A DNA stretch of 31,703 nt, taken from assembly GCA_051881355.1 (NCBI GenBank), contig JBJEPS010000006.1:1-31703 (forward strand). The letters are read 5' to 3'. A model generated the notes under the pieces. The model did not search any database. It was not told where the DNA came from and saw only the letters and a program-made list of their open reading frames with translations. This document shows positions 22,403-31,654 of the stretch, piece by piece (within the stretch, counting starts at the first letter, position 1; every line of letters starts with the position of its first letter). A program made the position numbers and the translations under genes. The DNA is from Fimenecus sp051881355 (GTDB lineage: Bacteria > Bacillota > Clostridia > Oscillospirales > Acutalibacteraceae).

Positions 22403-25400
22403 TTATTTCAACATAACGCCTTTTTCGCCCAAAAGCTGTTTCAGTTCGTGTAGCAAAGGCATATTGACATCTACACCCCGTGCGGAAACATACTTTTTCT
22501 TCGTATCGTTATAATACAAATAAACAGGAATATTTCCCTCAAAAATGGAAAGCAGATTTTTTACTTTTTTGTCTTGCGGACTATTTAAAGTATCCACCAG
22601 CAACATCAATCCCATTTGAATTTCATTCGGAATCAGCTGGCTTTTTTGCGTCGGATTTTCCTGTTTCGGCGATTGCTGTAGTAGAGTTCCTCCAACTGCA
22701 TCTGTATTCGGACACGGGGAAATACGGTCGGGAATGACTTTTGCACTCTCCTCCTCGCGTAAGGAAACACGCCCCTCCACTAACAGAATATTTCCTGCTT
22801 GTAAAAGATGAGAAAACTGTGCATAAATCTTCGGGAACACTAAAAGCTCGATGCTGCCATACAAATCTTCTACCGTCACAAATGCCATGGTCGTATCGTT
22901 TTTAGTCGTTTTCTTTTTCACACCGGTTACGATTGCAAGTAGTTTGACACCGGTTCCGTCTGCAATCCTGCTCAACGCATCATCACCCGCATCGCACAAA
23001 TCGGAAATGCGTGCAACATGCAATTTTTCGGAAAGCGCGATATGCTCCGCCATGGGGTGACCCGATAAATAAAGCCCGGTAGCGTCCTTTTCCATTTGCA
23101 AACGTTCAGACGGCGGAAACTCCGTGCAGTGCTGATAACTCGGCGTATATGCGGCAGGCTCCGTCGCACCGATGGAAAAAATATCCAATTGACCATCAAG
23201 ATTTCGGCGCGTATCGCGCTCCAGCCCAGCCATAATATCTGCAAAATTTTGCAGCATTTCTCGGCGGTTTAAGCCTAAATTATCCAAAGCACCGCTTTTG
23301 ATTAAGCCCTCGACTGCTCGCTTGTTGAAATCTTTCCCATACATACGTTTGCAGAAATCGTAAAAATCTGTAAATTTACCGTTTTGCTCGCGTTCCGCGG
23401 TAATCAGACGGATAAATCCTTTACCGAGATTTTTAATTGCAGAAAGCCCGAAACGGATTGCGCCGTCCCCAGTTGGAGAAAAGGCGTGCCCGCTTTCATT
23501 CACATTCGGTGGCAACACGCGAATGCCCATACGCGTGCAATCGGCAATATATGCAGAAATTTTTGCAGTATCATCAATCACACTCGTCAAAAGTGCCGAC
23601 ATAAATTCGCACGGGAAATGACATTTTAAATAAGCCGTTCTGTACGCGACCACTGCGTACGCTGCAGAATGTGATTTGTTAAACGCATAAGATGCAAACG
23701 AGGACATATCGTCAAAAATACTGTTTGCCGCGCTTTCCGAAATACCGTTTGCCACACATCCGCAACAAACCGTATTACCGTTTTCGTCGGTTTGTCCGTG
23801 AATAAAGTATTCCCGTTCTTGCTCCATCACCTTGTGCTTTTTCTTGGACATCGCGCGGCGCACCACATCGGCGCGTCCGAAGGAATAACCAGCCAATGTT
23901 CGAAAAATTTGCATTACCTGTTCCTGATAGACCATGCAACCGTAGGTGACATCTAAAATCTCTTTTAACTGTGGCGCTTTATAGCGTATGCGTTCAGGGT
24001 GATGGCGATTTTCGATATAATCGTCAATCGAGTCCATCGGTCCCGGTCGGTACAAAGAAATCACTGCGATAATATCTTCAATATTTTGCGGTTTTAGTCG
24101 CGTTAAAACACTGCGAAGCCCCGCAGACTCACACTGAAACACACCGTAGGTCAACCCTTTTGAGAACATCTCATAGGTTTTTTTATCGTCTAAAGGAATC
24201 GCATCTATATCAAAATTCAGCTGTTTCTGCCGAATCATTTTTTCAGCATCGCTGATAACCGTCAGTGTTCGCAGCCCCAAAAAGTCCATTTTAAGGAGAC
24301 CCAACTCCTCAATGGTCGTCATGGTAAACTGCGTGACAACCGACTCGTCGTTACGCGCAAGCGGAACATATTCGCTGACAGGCTTGTCCGTAATGACAAC
24401 ACCTGCCGCATGGGTAGAGGCATGCCGCGGCATGCCCTCCACGCTTTTTGCAGTGTCAATCAACTCACGAATTTTTTCGTCTTCATCATAGAGTTGTTTT
24501 AATTCCGCATTCTTCTTCAATGCAGATTCAATCGTAATCCCAAGCTCGCGCGGAATTTGTTTGGAGACAGAATCCACCGTGTTATACGGAATCCCCAACA
24601 CTCTGCCGACATCACGGATTGCACCGCGAGCCGCCATCGTGCCAAAGGTTACAATCTGCGCAACATGGTCTTTACCGTATTTTTCGATAACATATTCAAT
24701 CACTTCTTCACGGCGTTCATAGCAAAAGTCCACATCAATATCCGGCATACTGACACGCTCCGGATTTAAAAAGCGTTCAAAAATCAAGTTGTACCGCATC
24801 GGGTCAATTCCCGTAATCCCCATACAGTATGCGGCGATACTCCCCGCACCCGAACCTCTGCCGGGACCCACAGGAATGTTTTTGGATTTCGCATAGGCGA
24901 TAAAATCGGCTACGATTAGGAAATAATCCACATAGCCCATTTGACGGATGACGGACAGCTCGTATTCCAAACGGTCAATATGCGTTTGCGGCACATTTTC
25001 CCCGTAATTTTTATAAAGCCCGTCATAGCATTTTTCACGGAAATAGGAGAAATGGTCTTGATTGTCGGGCACGTCGAAATGCGGCAGTTTCGTTTTGCCG
25101 AATTCAAATTCTACATTGCACATTTCGGCAATCTTTGCGGTGTTTTCAATCGCTTCAGGTGCAAAAGAAAAGATTTCACGCATTTCTGCCTCGGATTTTA
25201 AATAGAATTCGTCCGTACCGAATTCCAGCCCTGTGTCTTCATCAATCGTATGGTTCGTTTGAATACAAATCAGGACTTTTTGGACTTTTGCGTCCTCTTT
25301 TTTCAGATAATGCACATCGTTTGTGGCAACCGTCGGAATCCCGGTTTCACGCGAAAGGCGAAGCAAATCAGGCAGAATTTCCTTTTGTTCCCGCAGTCCG

Positions 25401-25930
25401 TGGTCTTGCAGTTCCAAATAATAGTTTCCTTGCCCGAACACACGGTTATACCAAAGCGCAGTTTCCTTCGCACCTTCATAATCTTTCACCGCCAGCTTCC
25501 GCGGGATTTCCCCGGCAAGGCAGGCAGAAAGCGCAATCAAACCTTCATGACATTCCTCTAAAAGCGCCTTATCGACACGCGGGCGCACATAAAAGCCATC
25601 CACCCACGCTTTGGAGACCATTTTTATTAGATTTTTATATCCTATTTCATTTTTGCACAATAAAACGAGATGATTTCGTTGGCTGTCCAATCCATGCACT
25701 TTATCTGTCAAATTACGCTCGGCAACATAGACCTCACAACCGATGATCGGCTTGATACCGCAAGCTTTTGCGGCTTTATAAAAATCCACTGCGCCGAACA
25801 TATTGCCATGATCTGTAATGGCAAGTGACGTTTGCCCCAACTCCTTAGCAACAGCACAAAGCTCCCCGAGGCGGCAGGCGCCGTCGAGGAGACTGTATTC
25901 TGTATGCAAATGTAAATGGGTAAACGCCAT
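22403..25930 (-). CDS. dnaE: DNA polymerase III subunit alpha (DnaE)
   Basis: An 1175-residue C-family replicative polymerase. The N-terminal PHP domain begins with THLHLHTEYSLLDGA; the palm has GPGRGSGAGS (355-364) and the catalytic aspartates Asp399 and Asp401 in PDIDVDF, near the Asp401/Asp403 of Escherichia coli. A helix-hairpin-helix, an OB-fold region (around 990-1080) and a C-terminal tail follow. The organism probably also has PolC elsewhere, as most Firmicutes do; that is an inference. GAGG precedes the ATG. It follows lysA by 18 bases. Confidence 0.97.
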   Translation of the reverse strand: MAFTHLHLHTEYSLLDGACRLGELCAVAKELGQTSLAITDHGNMFGAVDFYKAAKACGIKPIIGCEVYVAERNLTDKVHGLDSQRNHLVLLCKNEIGYKNLIKMVSKAWVDGFYVRPRVDKALLEECHEGLIALSACLAGEIPRKLAVKDYEGAKETALWYNRVFGQGNYYLELQDHGLREQKEILPDLLRLSRETGIPTVATNDVHYLKKEDAKVQKVLICIQTNHTIDEDTGLEFGTDEFYLKSEAEMREIFSFAPEAIENTAKIAEMCNVEFEFGKTKLPHFDVPDNQDHFSYFREKCYDGLYKNYGENVPQTHIDRLEYELSVIRQMGYVDYFLIVADFIAYAKSKNIPVGPGRGSGAGSIAAYCMGITGIDPMRYNLIFERFLNPERVSMPDIDVDFCYERREEVIEYVIEKYGKDHVAQIVTFGTMAARGAIRDVGRVLGIPYNTVDSVSKQIPRELGITIESALKKNAELKQLYDEDEKIRELIDTAKSVEGMPRHASTHAAGVVITDKPVSEYVPLARNDESVVTQFTMTTIEELGLLKMDFLGLRTLTVISDAEKMIRQKQLNFDIDAIPLDDKKTYEMFSKGLTYGVFQCESAGLRSVLTRLKPQNIEDIIAVISLYRPGPMDSIDDYIENRHHPERIRYKAPQLKEILDVTYGCMVYQEQVMQIFRTLAGYSFGRADVVRRAMSKKKHKVMEQEREYFIHGQTDENGNTVCCGCVANGISESAANSIFDDMSSFASYAFNKSHSAAYAVVAYRTAYLKCHFPCEFMSALLTSVIDDTAKISAYIADCTRMGIRVLPPNVNESGHAFSPTGDGAIRFGLSAIKNLGKGFIRLITAEREQNGKFTDFYDFCKRMYGKDFNKRAVEGLIKSGALDNLGLNRREMLQNFADIMAGLERDTRRNLDGQLDIFSIGATEPAAYTPSYQHCTEFPPSERLQMEKDATGLYLSGHPMAEHIALSEKLHVARISDLCDAGDDALSRIADGTGVKLLAIVTGVKKKTTKNDTTMAFVTVEDLYGSIELLVFPKIYAQFSHLLQAGNILLVEGRVSLREEESAKVIPDRISPCPNTDAVGGTLLQQSPKQENPTQKSQLIPNEIQMGLMLLVDTLNSPQDKKVKNLLSIFEGNIPVYLYYNDTKKKYVSARGVDVNMPLLHELKQLLGEKGVMLK

Positions 25931-25948
25931 AGTTACAACCTCAGCGCA

Positions 25949-27220
25949 TTATTCTAAGACTGTTTTATAAAAATCAAAGCAATCAAAAGTGCTGAAATAA
26001 TCTTTCGGAGTTTCCGCGCGGCGAATCAGTTCAAAGCTGCCGTCCGTATGCAATAAAATTTCCGCTGACTTCAGTTTCCCGTTATAATTATACCCCATAG
26101 CAAAGCCATGTGCGCCTGTATCGTGAATATACAGCAAATCGCCCATGTCAATCTGCGGCAGCATTCTGTCAATTGCAAATTTATCGTTGTTTTCACAAAG
26201 AGAGCCTGTTACATCATACATATGGTCGCATGCAGCATTTTCTTTGCCCATAACGGTAATATGATGATATGCACCGTACATGGCAGGACGCATCAAATTT
26301 ACCGCACAAGCGTCAACACCGATATATTCCTTATGCGTATGCTTTTGGTTGATGGCACGCGTGACCAATGCACCATACGGTCCCATCATAAATCTGCCAA
26401 GCTCCGTAAAGATAGCAATATCACCCAAACCTGCCGGGACAAGTACTTCATTATATACCTGTCGGACGCCTTTCCCGATTGCCAAAATATCGTTCGGCGT
26501 TTGGTCGGGTCGATACGGAATACCGACACCGCCCGAAAGATTGATAAATTTTATGTTCGCGCCGGTTTCCTCTTTTAACTGAACGGCAACCTCAAACAGC
26601 ACCTTTGCAAGCGTCGGATAATATTCGTTTGTCACTGTGTTACTGGCTAAGAACGCATGAATACCGAATTCTTCAACGCCTTTTGCCTTTAAAATGCGGA
26701 AGGCTTCAAACAGTTGCTCGGTGGTCATTCCGTATTTTGCATCGCCGGGGTTGTCCATAATACTGTTGGAAATTTTGAATACCCCGCCAGGGTTATAACG
26801 GCAAGACAGCTTTTTCGGCAACTTCCCGAGTGTCTTTTCCAACACATCAATATGCGTAATATCGTCCAAATTGATGATGGCGCCCATGTCATTTGCAAAT
26901 TTGAATTCATCAGCGGGCGTATCGTTTGAGGAAAACATTACATCTTCGCCCGTAGCGCCGATGGCTTTGGACAGCATCAATTCGGTTTTCGAAGAGCAGT
27001 CACAGCCGCAACCGTATTCCCGTAAAATGGATATTAAAAACGGATTCGGTGTCGCTTTAACGGCAAAATACTCTTTAAAGCCTTGGTTCCAAGCAAAAGC
27101 CTGTTTTAACGCCTCGGCGTTTTTACGAATACCAGCTTCATCATAAATATGAAACGGCGTCGGGTAAACCGCAGCAATTTCCTCCAACTTCTCTTTCGTG
27201 GTAAAAGGGGTTTTTGTCAT
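25949..27220 (-). CDS. lysA: Diaminopimelate decarboxylase-family PLP enzyme
   Basis: A fold-type III, pyridoxal-phosphate-dependent decarboxylase that probably converts meso-diaminopimelate to lysine. The pyridoxal lysine is Lys55 in EYFAVKATPNP; CRYNPGG, NLSGGVGIPYRP and TELGRFMMGPYG are also typical of the group. The common LysA block around HIGSQ reads GIHAFLASNTVTNEYY, which marks a distinct clade, so substrate specificity is not certain. The start is ambiguous: ATG at 27235 lies directly on the AAAGG motif, and the internal ATG at 27220 (chosen, 423 residues) has that motif at a long spacing. It lies between ysxC and dnaE on one strand. Confidence 0.85.
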   Translation of the reverse strand: MTKTPFTTKEKLEEIAAVYPTPFHIYDEAGIRKNAEALKQAFAWNQGFKEYFAVKATPNPFLISILREYGCGCDCSSKTELMLSKAIGATGEDVMFSSNDTPADEFKFANDMGAIINLDDITHIDVLEKTLGKLPKKLSCRYNPGGVFKISNSIMDNPGDAKYGMTTEQLFEAFRILKAKGVEEFGIHAFLASNTVTNEYYPTLAKVLFEVAVQLKEETGANIKFINLSGGVGIPYRPDQTPNDILAIGKGVRQVYNEVLVPAGLGDIAIFTELGRFMMGPYGALVTRAINQKHTHKEYIGVDACAVNLMRPAMYGAYHHITVMGKENAACDHMYDVTGSLCENNDKFAIDRMLPQIDMGDLLYIHDTGAHGFAMGYNYNGKLKSAEILLHTDGSFELIRRAETPKDYFSTFDCFDFYKTVLE

Positions 27221-27260
27221 AAAATCAATACACATCCTTTGGGATTTTTACATACAAATT

Positions 27261-27848
27261 TTATTCCGCAGGCAAAAAGGAACGGATAACGTCTAAAAGT
27301 GCTTCGCTCCCCTCACCCGTAACTGCGGAAAACGGGATTAAATATTCCTTCGGCACAAAATCCAGCTCCGCCTGTACGGCTTGCAGTCGCGCCGCATATT
27401 CCGCCTTTTTCAGTTTGTCGCTTTTGGTAAGTGCCACAACAAACGGAATTTGATTTTCACACAGGAAAGCAAGCATCTGCAAATCATCTTTTGTCGGCGG
27501 GTGGCGCATATCCACAAGCTGTACTACCAACTTAATGCTACGGTCGGAGTTAAAATACCCCTCCATCATTTCCGCCCAACGCAGTTTTTCCGCTTTTGGG
27601 ACTTTCGCGTAGCCATATCCCGGCAAATCCACAAACCGAACGTCGCCGACGCTATAAAAATTGATGGTGACGGTTTTGCCCGGTACAGAACTAACGCGTG
27701 CCAAGGATTTTCGGTTAAACAAACGGTTGAGCAGTGAGGATTTTCCGACATTGGAACGCCCGGAAAACGCAATTTCCGGCAAATCCGAAGTCGGTAGCTG
27801 TGCAAATGTACCGTAGGCGGCCTCAAATGCCGCTGCTTGTAAATTCAT
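27261..27848 (-). CDS. ysxC: Ribosome biogenesis GTPase YsxC/EngB
   Basis: A 195-residue Era/Obg-class GTPase needed for 50S subunit assembly. G1 is GRSNVGKSS (30-38), followed by the VSSVPGKTVTINFY switch region, DLPGYGYAKV (G3) and TKSDKLKK (G4). Length is the family norm. AAGGAG precedes the ATG, and it starts 12 bases after the lon stop; the lon-ysxC pair is conserved in Firmicutes. Confidence 0.97.
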   Translation of the reverse strand: MNLQAAAFEAAYGTFAQLPTSDLPEIAFSGRSNVGKSSLLNRLFNRKSLARVSSVPGKTVTINFYSVGDVRFVDLPGYGYAKVPKAEKLRWAEMMEGYFNSDRSIKLVVQLVDMRHPPTKDDLQMLAFLCENQIPFVVALTKSDKLKKAEYAARLQAVQAELDFVPKEYLIPFSAVTGEGSEALLDVIRSFLPAE

Positions 27849-27860
27849 ACTGACTCCTTA

Positions 27861-30284
27861 TCAACACATTTCCGATTCGCGAATAGCATTTGGCTTTTTA
27901 ACAGGCAATACGCCTTGTTTCGGCACTTCTTCCTCTGTAAAATCCGTGGGACTCGGCAGCAAAACTGCATTTAAAATTTCCGAAACTGTTTTTACAGGAA
28001 CAAATTTTAATTGCGCTGCAACCGTTTTGTCAATTTTCTGTAAATCAGGCACATTTTCTGCAGGGATAAACACGGTTGTAAGACCCGCTTTATATGCCGC
28101 CATGGATTTTTCACGCAAACCGCCGATCGGTAAGACTTTTCCTGTCAGTGTAACTTCACCCGTCATTGCCGTATCGCTGCGGACAGGACGGTTAGAAAGT
28201 GCAGAGACAAGCGCTGTGGTGACCGTCACGCCCGCAGAAGGACCGTCCTTTGGCACGGCGCCTTCGGGAAAATGAATGTGCATATCCTTTTCTTTATAGA
28301 ACTGCCCGTCAATACCGAGCTCTTTTGCATGCGCACGGATAAAACTGCACGCTGCTTTGGCAGATTCTTTCATCACATCACCCAACGAGCCTGTCAGTTC
28401 GAGTTTGCCGGTACCGTCCATCACAACTGCTTCAACGGTCAACAGCTCGCCGCCGACGGAAGTCCATGCAAGCCCGTTAACAACGCCGATTTGTGTTTCG
28501 TCTGAAAGTACGGTGGGCTTATATTTGCGCGCACCGAGCAGCTCTTCCAAATTCATACCACGGACGGTAATTTTTTTGTCATGCCCGTCGGCAATTTTTA
28601 CGGCTTGCTTGCGCATCACTTTCGCAATTACCCGTTCCAGATTGCGCACGCCAGCCTCCCGCGTGTAGCCGTCAATCAAAAGGCGAAGTGCGTCGTCGGT
28701 AATCCGTAACTGCGATGCCTTTAACCCGTTTTCCGCAAGTTGTTTTTTGACCAAATGCTTTTTAGCGATTTGGAATTTTTCCTCCGCTGTGTAGCTGTAA
28801 AGCTCAATAACCTCCATACGGTCTAACAGCGGTGCGGGAATTGTTGAAACATCATTTGCGGTAGTTACAAACAAAACCTTGCTCAAATCGAACGGAATTT
28901 CAATATAATGGTCACGGAAGGTATTGTTTTGTTCAGGGTCTAAGGCTTCCAAAAGTGCAGATGAGGGGTCGCCTTTGTAGTCGCTCGCCAGCTTATCAAT
29001 TTCATCAAGCAGTATCAGCGGGTTCATCGTTCCTGCACGCGTAACGGCTGTGATAATGCTGCCGGGCATAGAGCCGATATAGGTTTTTCTGTGCCCGCGA
29101 ATTTCTGCCTCATCGTGCACACCGCCCAAAGAAACACGGGTGTATGCACGATTCATGGCTTTTGCGAGTGATTTTGCAATGGAGGTTTTCCCGACACCGG
29201 GCGGTCCTGCAAGGCAGATAATCTGCCCCTTCACATCGGGAGAGAGCTTGCGTACCGCTAAAAGCTCTAAAATACGGTCTTTTACTTCGTCCAAACCGTA
29301 ATGCTCTTTATCTAATATCTTGCGCGCATTTTCAAGATTTAAATTTTCTTCGGAATATTGGTTCCAAGGCAACGCCAAAACCGCGTCTAAATACGAACGG
29401 GAAACTGCGCTTTCCGGACTTGTCGGTTGCATACGCGCCATGCGGTCACATTCCTGTAGAAGCTTTTCTTCACTCTCTGCTTCCAAATGCAAATTCAAAA
29501 TACGTTCACGATATTTTTCTGCCTCGGAAAGCGCGGATTCGCCTTCCCCGAGTTCTTCCGCAATCGCTTTTAGTTGTTCTCGCAAATAGTATTCCCGTTG
29601 ATTGTCGTCCATTTGTGCCTGCACACGGTCTTCAATGGTTTCCATGGCATCGAGCAATTCAATTTCACGCGCCAAAACGACGCAAAGCTTTTCGAGCCGT
29701 TTCATAGCGCCCAGTTCTTCGAGTACAAATTGCTTCGAGGTATACTCCAACGGCAGATTTCCGGCAATATAGTCCGCCAATTTCCCTGCGGAATGTATGG
29801 AATGCACGCCCAAAACAATATCCGGTGCAATTTTTTGCTGAATGGACGCATAGGTTTCAAACAGGGATTTTGCGTAGCGCATCATCGCGTCTGCCTCGGT
29901 AATAGATGCAGTGCGGCTCTCCTTGGATGTGAGCGCACGTACGGAAGAAACCAAATGCGGTTTTTCTTCTACCAATTCCAAAAGCCGCGCACGGTATTTT
30001 CCTTCCACCACAACGCGGTAGTACTCGCCCGAAGGCAGGCGTACCAGCTGCTTAATTTCACAAACAACACCGATGTCAAACAAAGACGGTCTGCCGCCGA
30101 CCTCTTCCGACATATCTATCTGTGTAATTAAAAATATGTCCTGTTTGTTGAGCATTGCATTTTTCACGGCGGAAATGGATTTTTTTCTGCCGATGTCAAA
30201 ATGCAACGTCATTTCCGGGAAAACAACCAACCCACGCAAAGCGACAGTCGGTAAAATAAAATCATCCTTTACCAAGGGATTCAT
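27861..30284 (-). CDS. lon: ATP-dependent protease La (LonA)
   Basis: A cytoplasmic AAA+ protease for misfolded and regulatory proteins. The 807-residue protein has the N-terminal substrate-binding domain (1-210), Walker A GPPGVGKTS, LGGVHDEAEIRGHRKTYIGSMPG, and the protease domain with the Ser683/Lys726 dyad (PKDGPSAG and GGLREKS), 43 residues apart as in Escherichia coli. A short non-conserved tail of about 25 residues follows the protease domain. No CIRCE or CtsR box is visible in its promoter region. GGAG lies ten bases before the ATG. It is first in a lon-ysxC-lysA-dnaE-pfkA-aroK run. Confidence 0.97.
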   Translation of the reverse strand: MNPLVKDDFILPTVALRGLVVFPEMTLHFDIGRKKSISAVKNAMLNKQDIFLITQIDMSEEVGGRPSLFDIGVVCEIKQLVRLPSGEYYRVVVEGKYRARLLELVEEKPHLVSSVRALTSKESRTASITEADAMMRYAKSLFETYASIQQKIAPDIVLGVHSIHSAGKLADYIAGNLPLEYTSKQFVLEELGAMKRLEKLCVVLAREIELLDAMETIEDRVQAQMDDNQREYYLREQLKAIAEELGEGESALSEAEKYRERILNLHLEAESEEKLLQECDRMARMQPTSPESAVSRSYLDAVLALPWNQYSEENLNLENARKILDKEHYGLDEVKDRILELLAVRKLSPDVKGQIICLAGPPGVGKTSIAKSLAKAMNRAYTRVSLGGVHDEAEIRGHRKTYIGSMPGSIITAVTRAGTMNPLILLDEIDKLASDYKGDPSSALLEALDPEQNNTFRDHYIEIPFDLSKVLFVTTANDVSTIPAPLLDRMEVIELYSYTAEEKFQIAKKHLVKKQLAENGLKASQLRITDDALRLLIDGYTREAGVRNLERVIAKVMRKQAVKIADGHDKKITVRGMNLEELLGARKYKPTVLSDETQIGVVNGLAWTSVGGELLTVEAVVMDGTGKLELTGSLGDVMKESAKAACSFIRAHAKELGIDGQFYKEKDMHIHFPEGAVPKDGPSAGVTVTTALVSALSNRPVRSDTAMTGEVTLTGKVLPIGGLREKSMAAYKAGLTTVFIPAENVPDLQKIDKTVAAQLKFVPVKTVSEILNAVLLPSPTDFTEEEVPKQGVLPVKKPNAIRESEMC

Positions 30285-30329
30285 TATGTATCAGCTCCAA
30301 AAAGATGTAGACAAAATATTTGAGTTTCA

Positions 30330-30358
30330 ATTATATATTATTTTTGCGTGTTCTGCAA
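30330..30358 (-). promoter_or_regulatory. Sigma-A promoter of lon
   Basis: TTGCAG (30353-30358 on the minus strand), a 17-base spacer and TATAAT (30330-30335). Transcription would begin near 30323, about 38 bases before the ATG. A second TATAAT on the same strand (30361-30366) lacks a good -35. Confidence 0.7.
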
Positions 30359-30406
30359 CCATTATAATCGAAAAGATTTGCGCTTTATCGGCAAAAAATT
30401 TAGGTA

Positions 30407-30469
30407 GATTGTTAAAAAAATGCGCAATTTACAAAAAAATCGTAAAAAAATCGAAAAAAGATTGTTAAA
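30407..30469. promoter_or_regulatory. Phased A-tracts upstream of the serC promoter
   Basis: Runs of six to seven A residues begin at 30433, 30444 and 30454, spaced 10-11 bases, one helical turn, and an A7 run begins at 30414. GATTGTTAAA occurs twice (30407-30416 and 30460-30469). Such phased tracts bend DNA and can act as UP elements. The site lies just before the serC -35. Confidence 0.45.
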
Positions 30470-30483
30470 TTGTTGTCAATTCA

Positions 30484-30513
30484 TTGACTTTTCTATATAC
30501 CCTTTGCTATAAT
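30484..30513 (+). promoter_or_regulatory. Sigma-A promoter of serC-serA
   Basis: TTGACT (30484-30489), an 18-base spacer and TATAAT (30508-30513) with an extended TG at 30505-30506. The leader is about 35 bases, too short for a T-box or riboswitch, and holds GGAGG before the ATG at 30555. Confidence 0.75.
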
Positions 30514-30554
30514 GCATTCCAACGCGTAAAAAAACCATTTTGGAGGTATTTATA

Positions 30555-31637
30555 ATGTCCAGAGTCTACAATTTTTCGGCAGGTCCTTCGATGCTGCCGG
30601 AGGAAGTCCTGAAAAAGGCAGCCGCTGAGATGCTTGATTACCAAGGCAGCGGGCAATCTGTCATGGAAATGAGCCATCGTTCAAAAATCTATGATTCCAT
30701 CATCAAAGGCGCAGAAAGCCTTTTGCGTGAGCTTATGAACATTCCCGACAATTACAAGGTGCTGTTTTTGCAGGGCGGCGCGTCCACACAGTTCGCGGCA
30801 ATTCCGTTGAATTTCTTAAACGGCAGCGGCAAAGCAGACTATGTCATTACCGGTCAATGGGCGAAAAAAGCCTTTGCCGAAGCGCAAAAATACGGCGAAG
30901 TGAAAGCAGTTGCTTCTTCTGCCGACAAAACTTTCTCCTATATTCCGAAGCTCAATAAAGCAGATTTTACGCCGGATGCCGATTATTTCTATATTTGTAT
31001 GAACAATACCATTTACGGCACGGTGTATCATGAACTGCCTGACACAGGCGATGTGCCTTTGATTGCGGATATTTCCTCTTGCTTCTTGTCCGAGCCGTTA
31101 GATGTGTCTAAATTCGGTATGGTATACGGCGGCGCACAGAAGAATGTTGCACCCGCAGGACTGACTATTTGCATTATCCGTGAGGATTTGCTCGGAAAAG
31201 CGCGTGACATTACCCCGACGATGCTGAACTACCAAATTCATGCGGACAACAATTCGCTTTACAATACACCCCCTTGCTACACCATTTATATCTGCAAATT
31301 GGTGCTGGAATGGCTCAAAGAAAACGGCGGTCTCACAGCAATGCAAGAACGCAATGTCAAAAAAGCCAAATTGCTGTACGATTTCTTAGACAACAGTAAA
31401 ATGTTCCGCGGCACGGTTGTCCCTGAGGACCGTTCTTTGATGAATGTTCCCTTTGTCACCGACAGCGACGAACTCAACGCAAAATTTGTAAAAGAGGCAG
31501 AGGCGGCAGGGCTTATCAACCTGAAAGGTCACCGCACCGTCGGCGGTATGCGCGCGTCCATTTACAATGCAATGCCGTACGAGGGCGTACAAAAACTTGT
31601 TGACTTTATGGCTGCATTTGAAAAAGCCAATTCCTAA
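30555..31637 (+). CDS. serC: Phosphoserine aminotransferase
   Basis: A PLP-dependent aminotransferase that makes 3-phosphoserine from 3-phosphohydroxypyruvate and glutamate. The 360-residue protein begins with MSRVYNFSAGPSMLPEEVL, has GGASTQF for phosphate binding and the pyridoxal lysine Lys196 in YGGAQKNVAPAG. Length is typical. The start is the ATG at 30555, since an upstream in-frame ATG at 30540 contains the GGAGGT ribosome binding site itself. It is followed after 17 bases by the start of serA, giving a two-enzyme serine operon. Confidence 0.97.
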   Translation: MSRVYNFSAGPSMLPEEVLKKAAAEMLDYQGSGQSVMEMSHRSKIYDSIIKGAESLLRELMNIPDNYKVLFLQGGASTQFAAIPLNFLNGSGKADYVITGQWAKKAFAEAQKYGEVKAVASSADKTFSYIPKLNKADFTPDADYFYICMNNTIYGTVYHELPDTGDVPLIADISSCFLSEPLDVSKFGMVYGGAQKNVAPAGLTICIIREDLLGKARDITPTMLNYQIHADNNSLYNTPPCYTIYICKLVLEWLKENGGLTAMQERNVKKAKLLYDFLDNSKMFRGTVVPEDRSLMNVPFVTDSDELNAKFVKEAEAAGLINLKGHRTVGGMRASIYNAMPYEGVQKLVDFMAAFEKANS

Positions 31638-31654
31638 GGAAAGGTATATTAGCA

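Noticed and set aside
25135..25746. Open frame of 203 codons antisense to dnaE
   Set aside because: Lies fully within the conserved polymerase gene and shows no family features.
29574..30131. Open frame of 185 codons antisense to lon
   Set aside because: Lies within lon; no ribosome binding site or domain.
30285..30554. CIRCE, CtsR box, T-box or riboswitch in the lon/serC gap
   Set aside because: No matching inverted repeat, GGTCAAA tandem or T-box features; the serC leader is too short.
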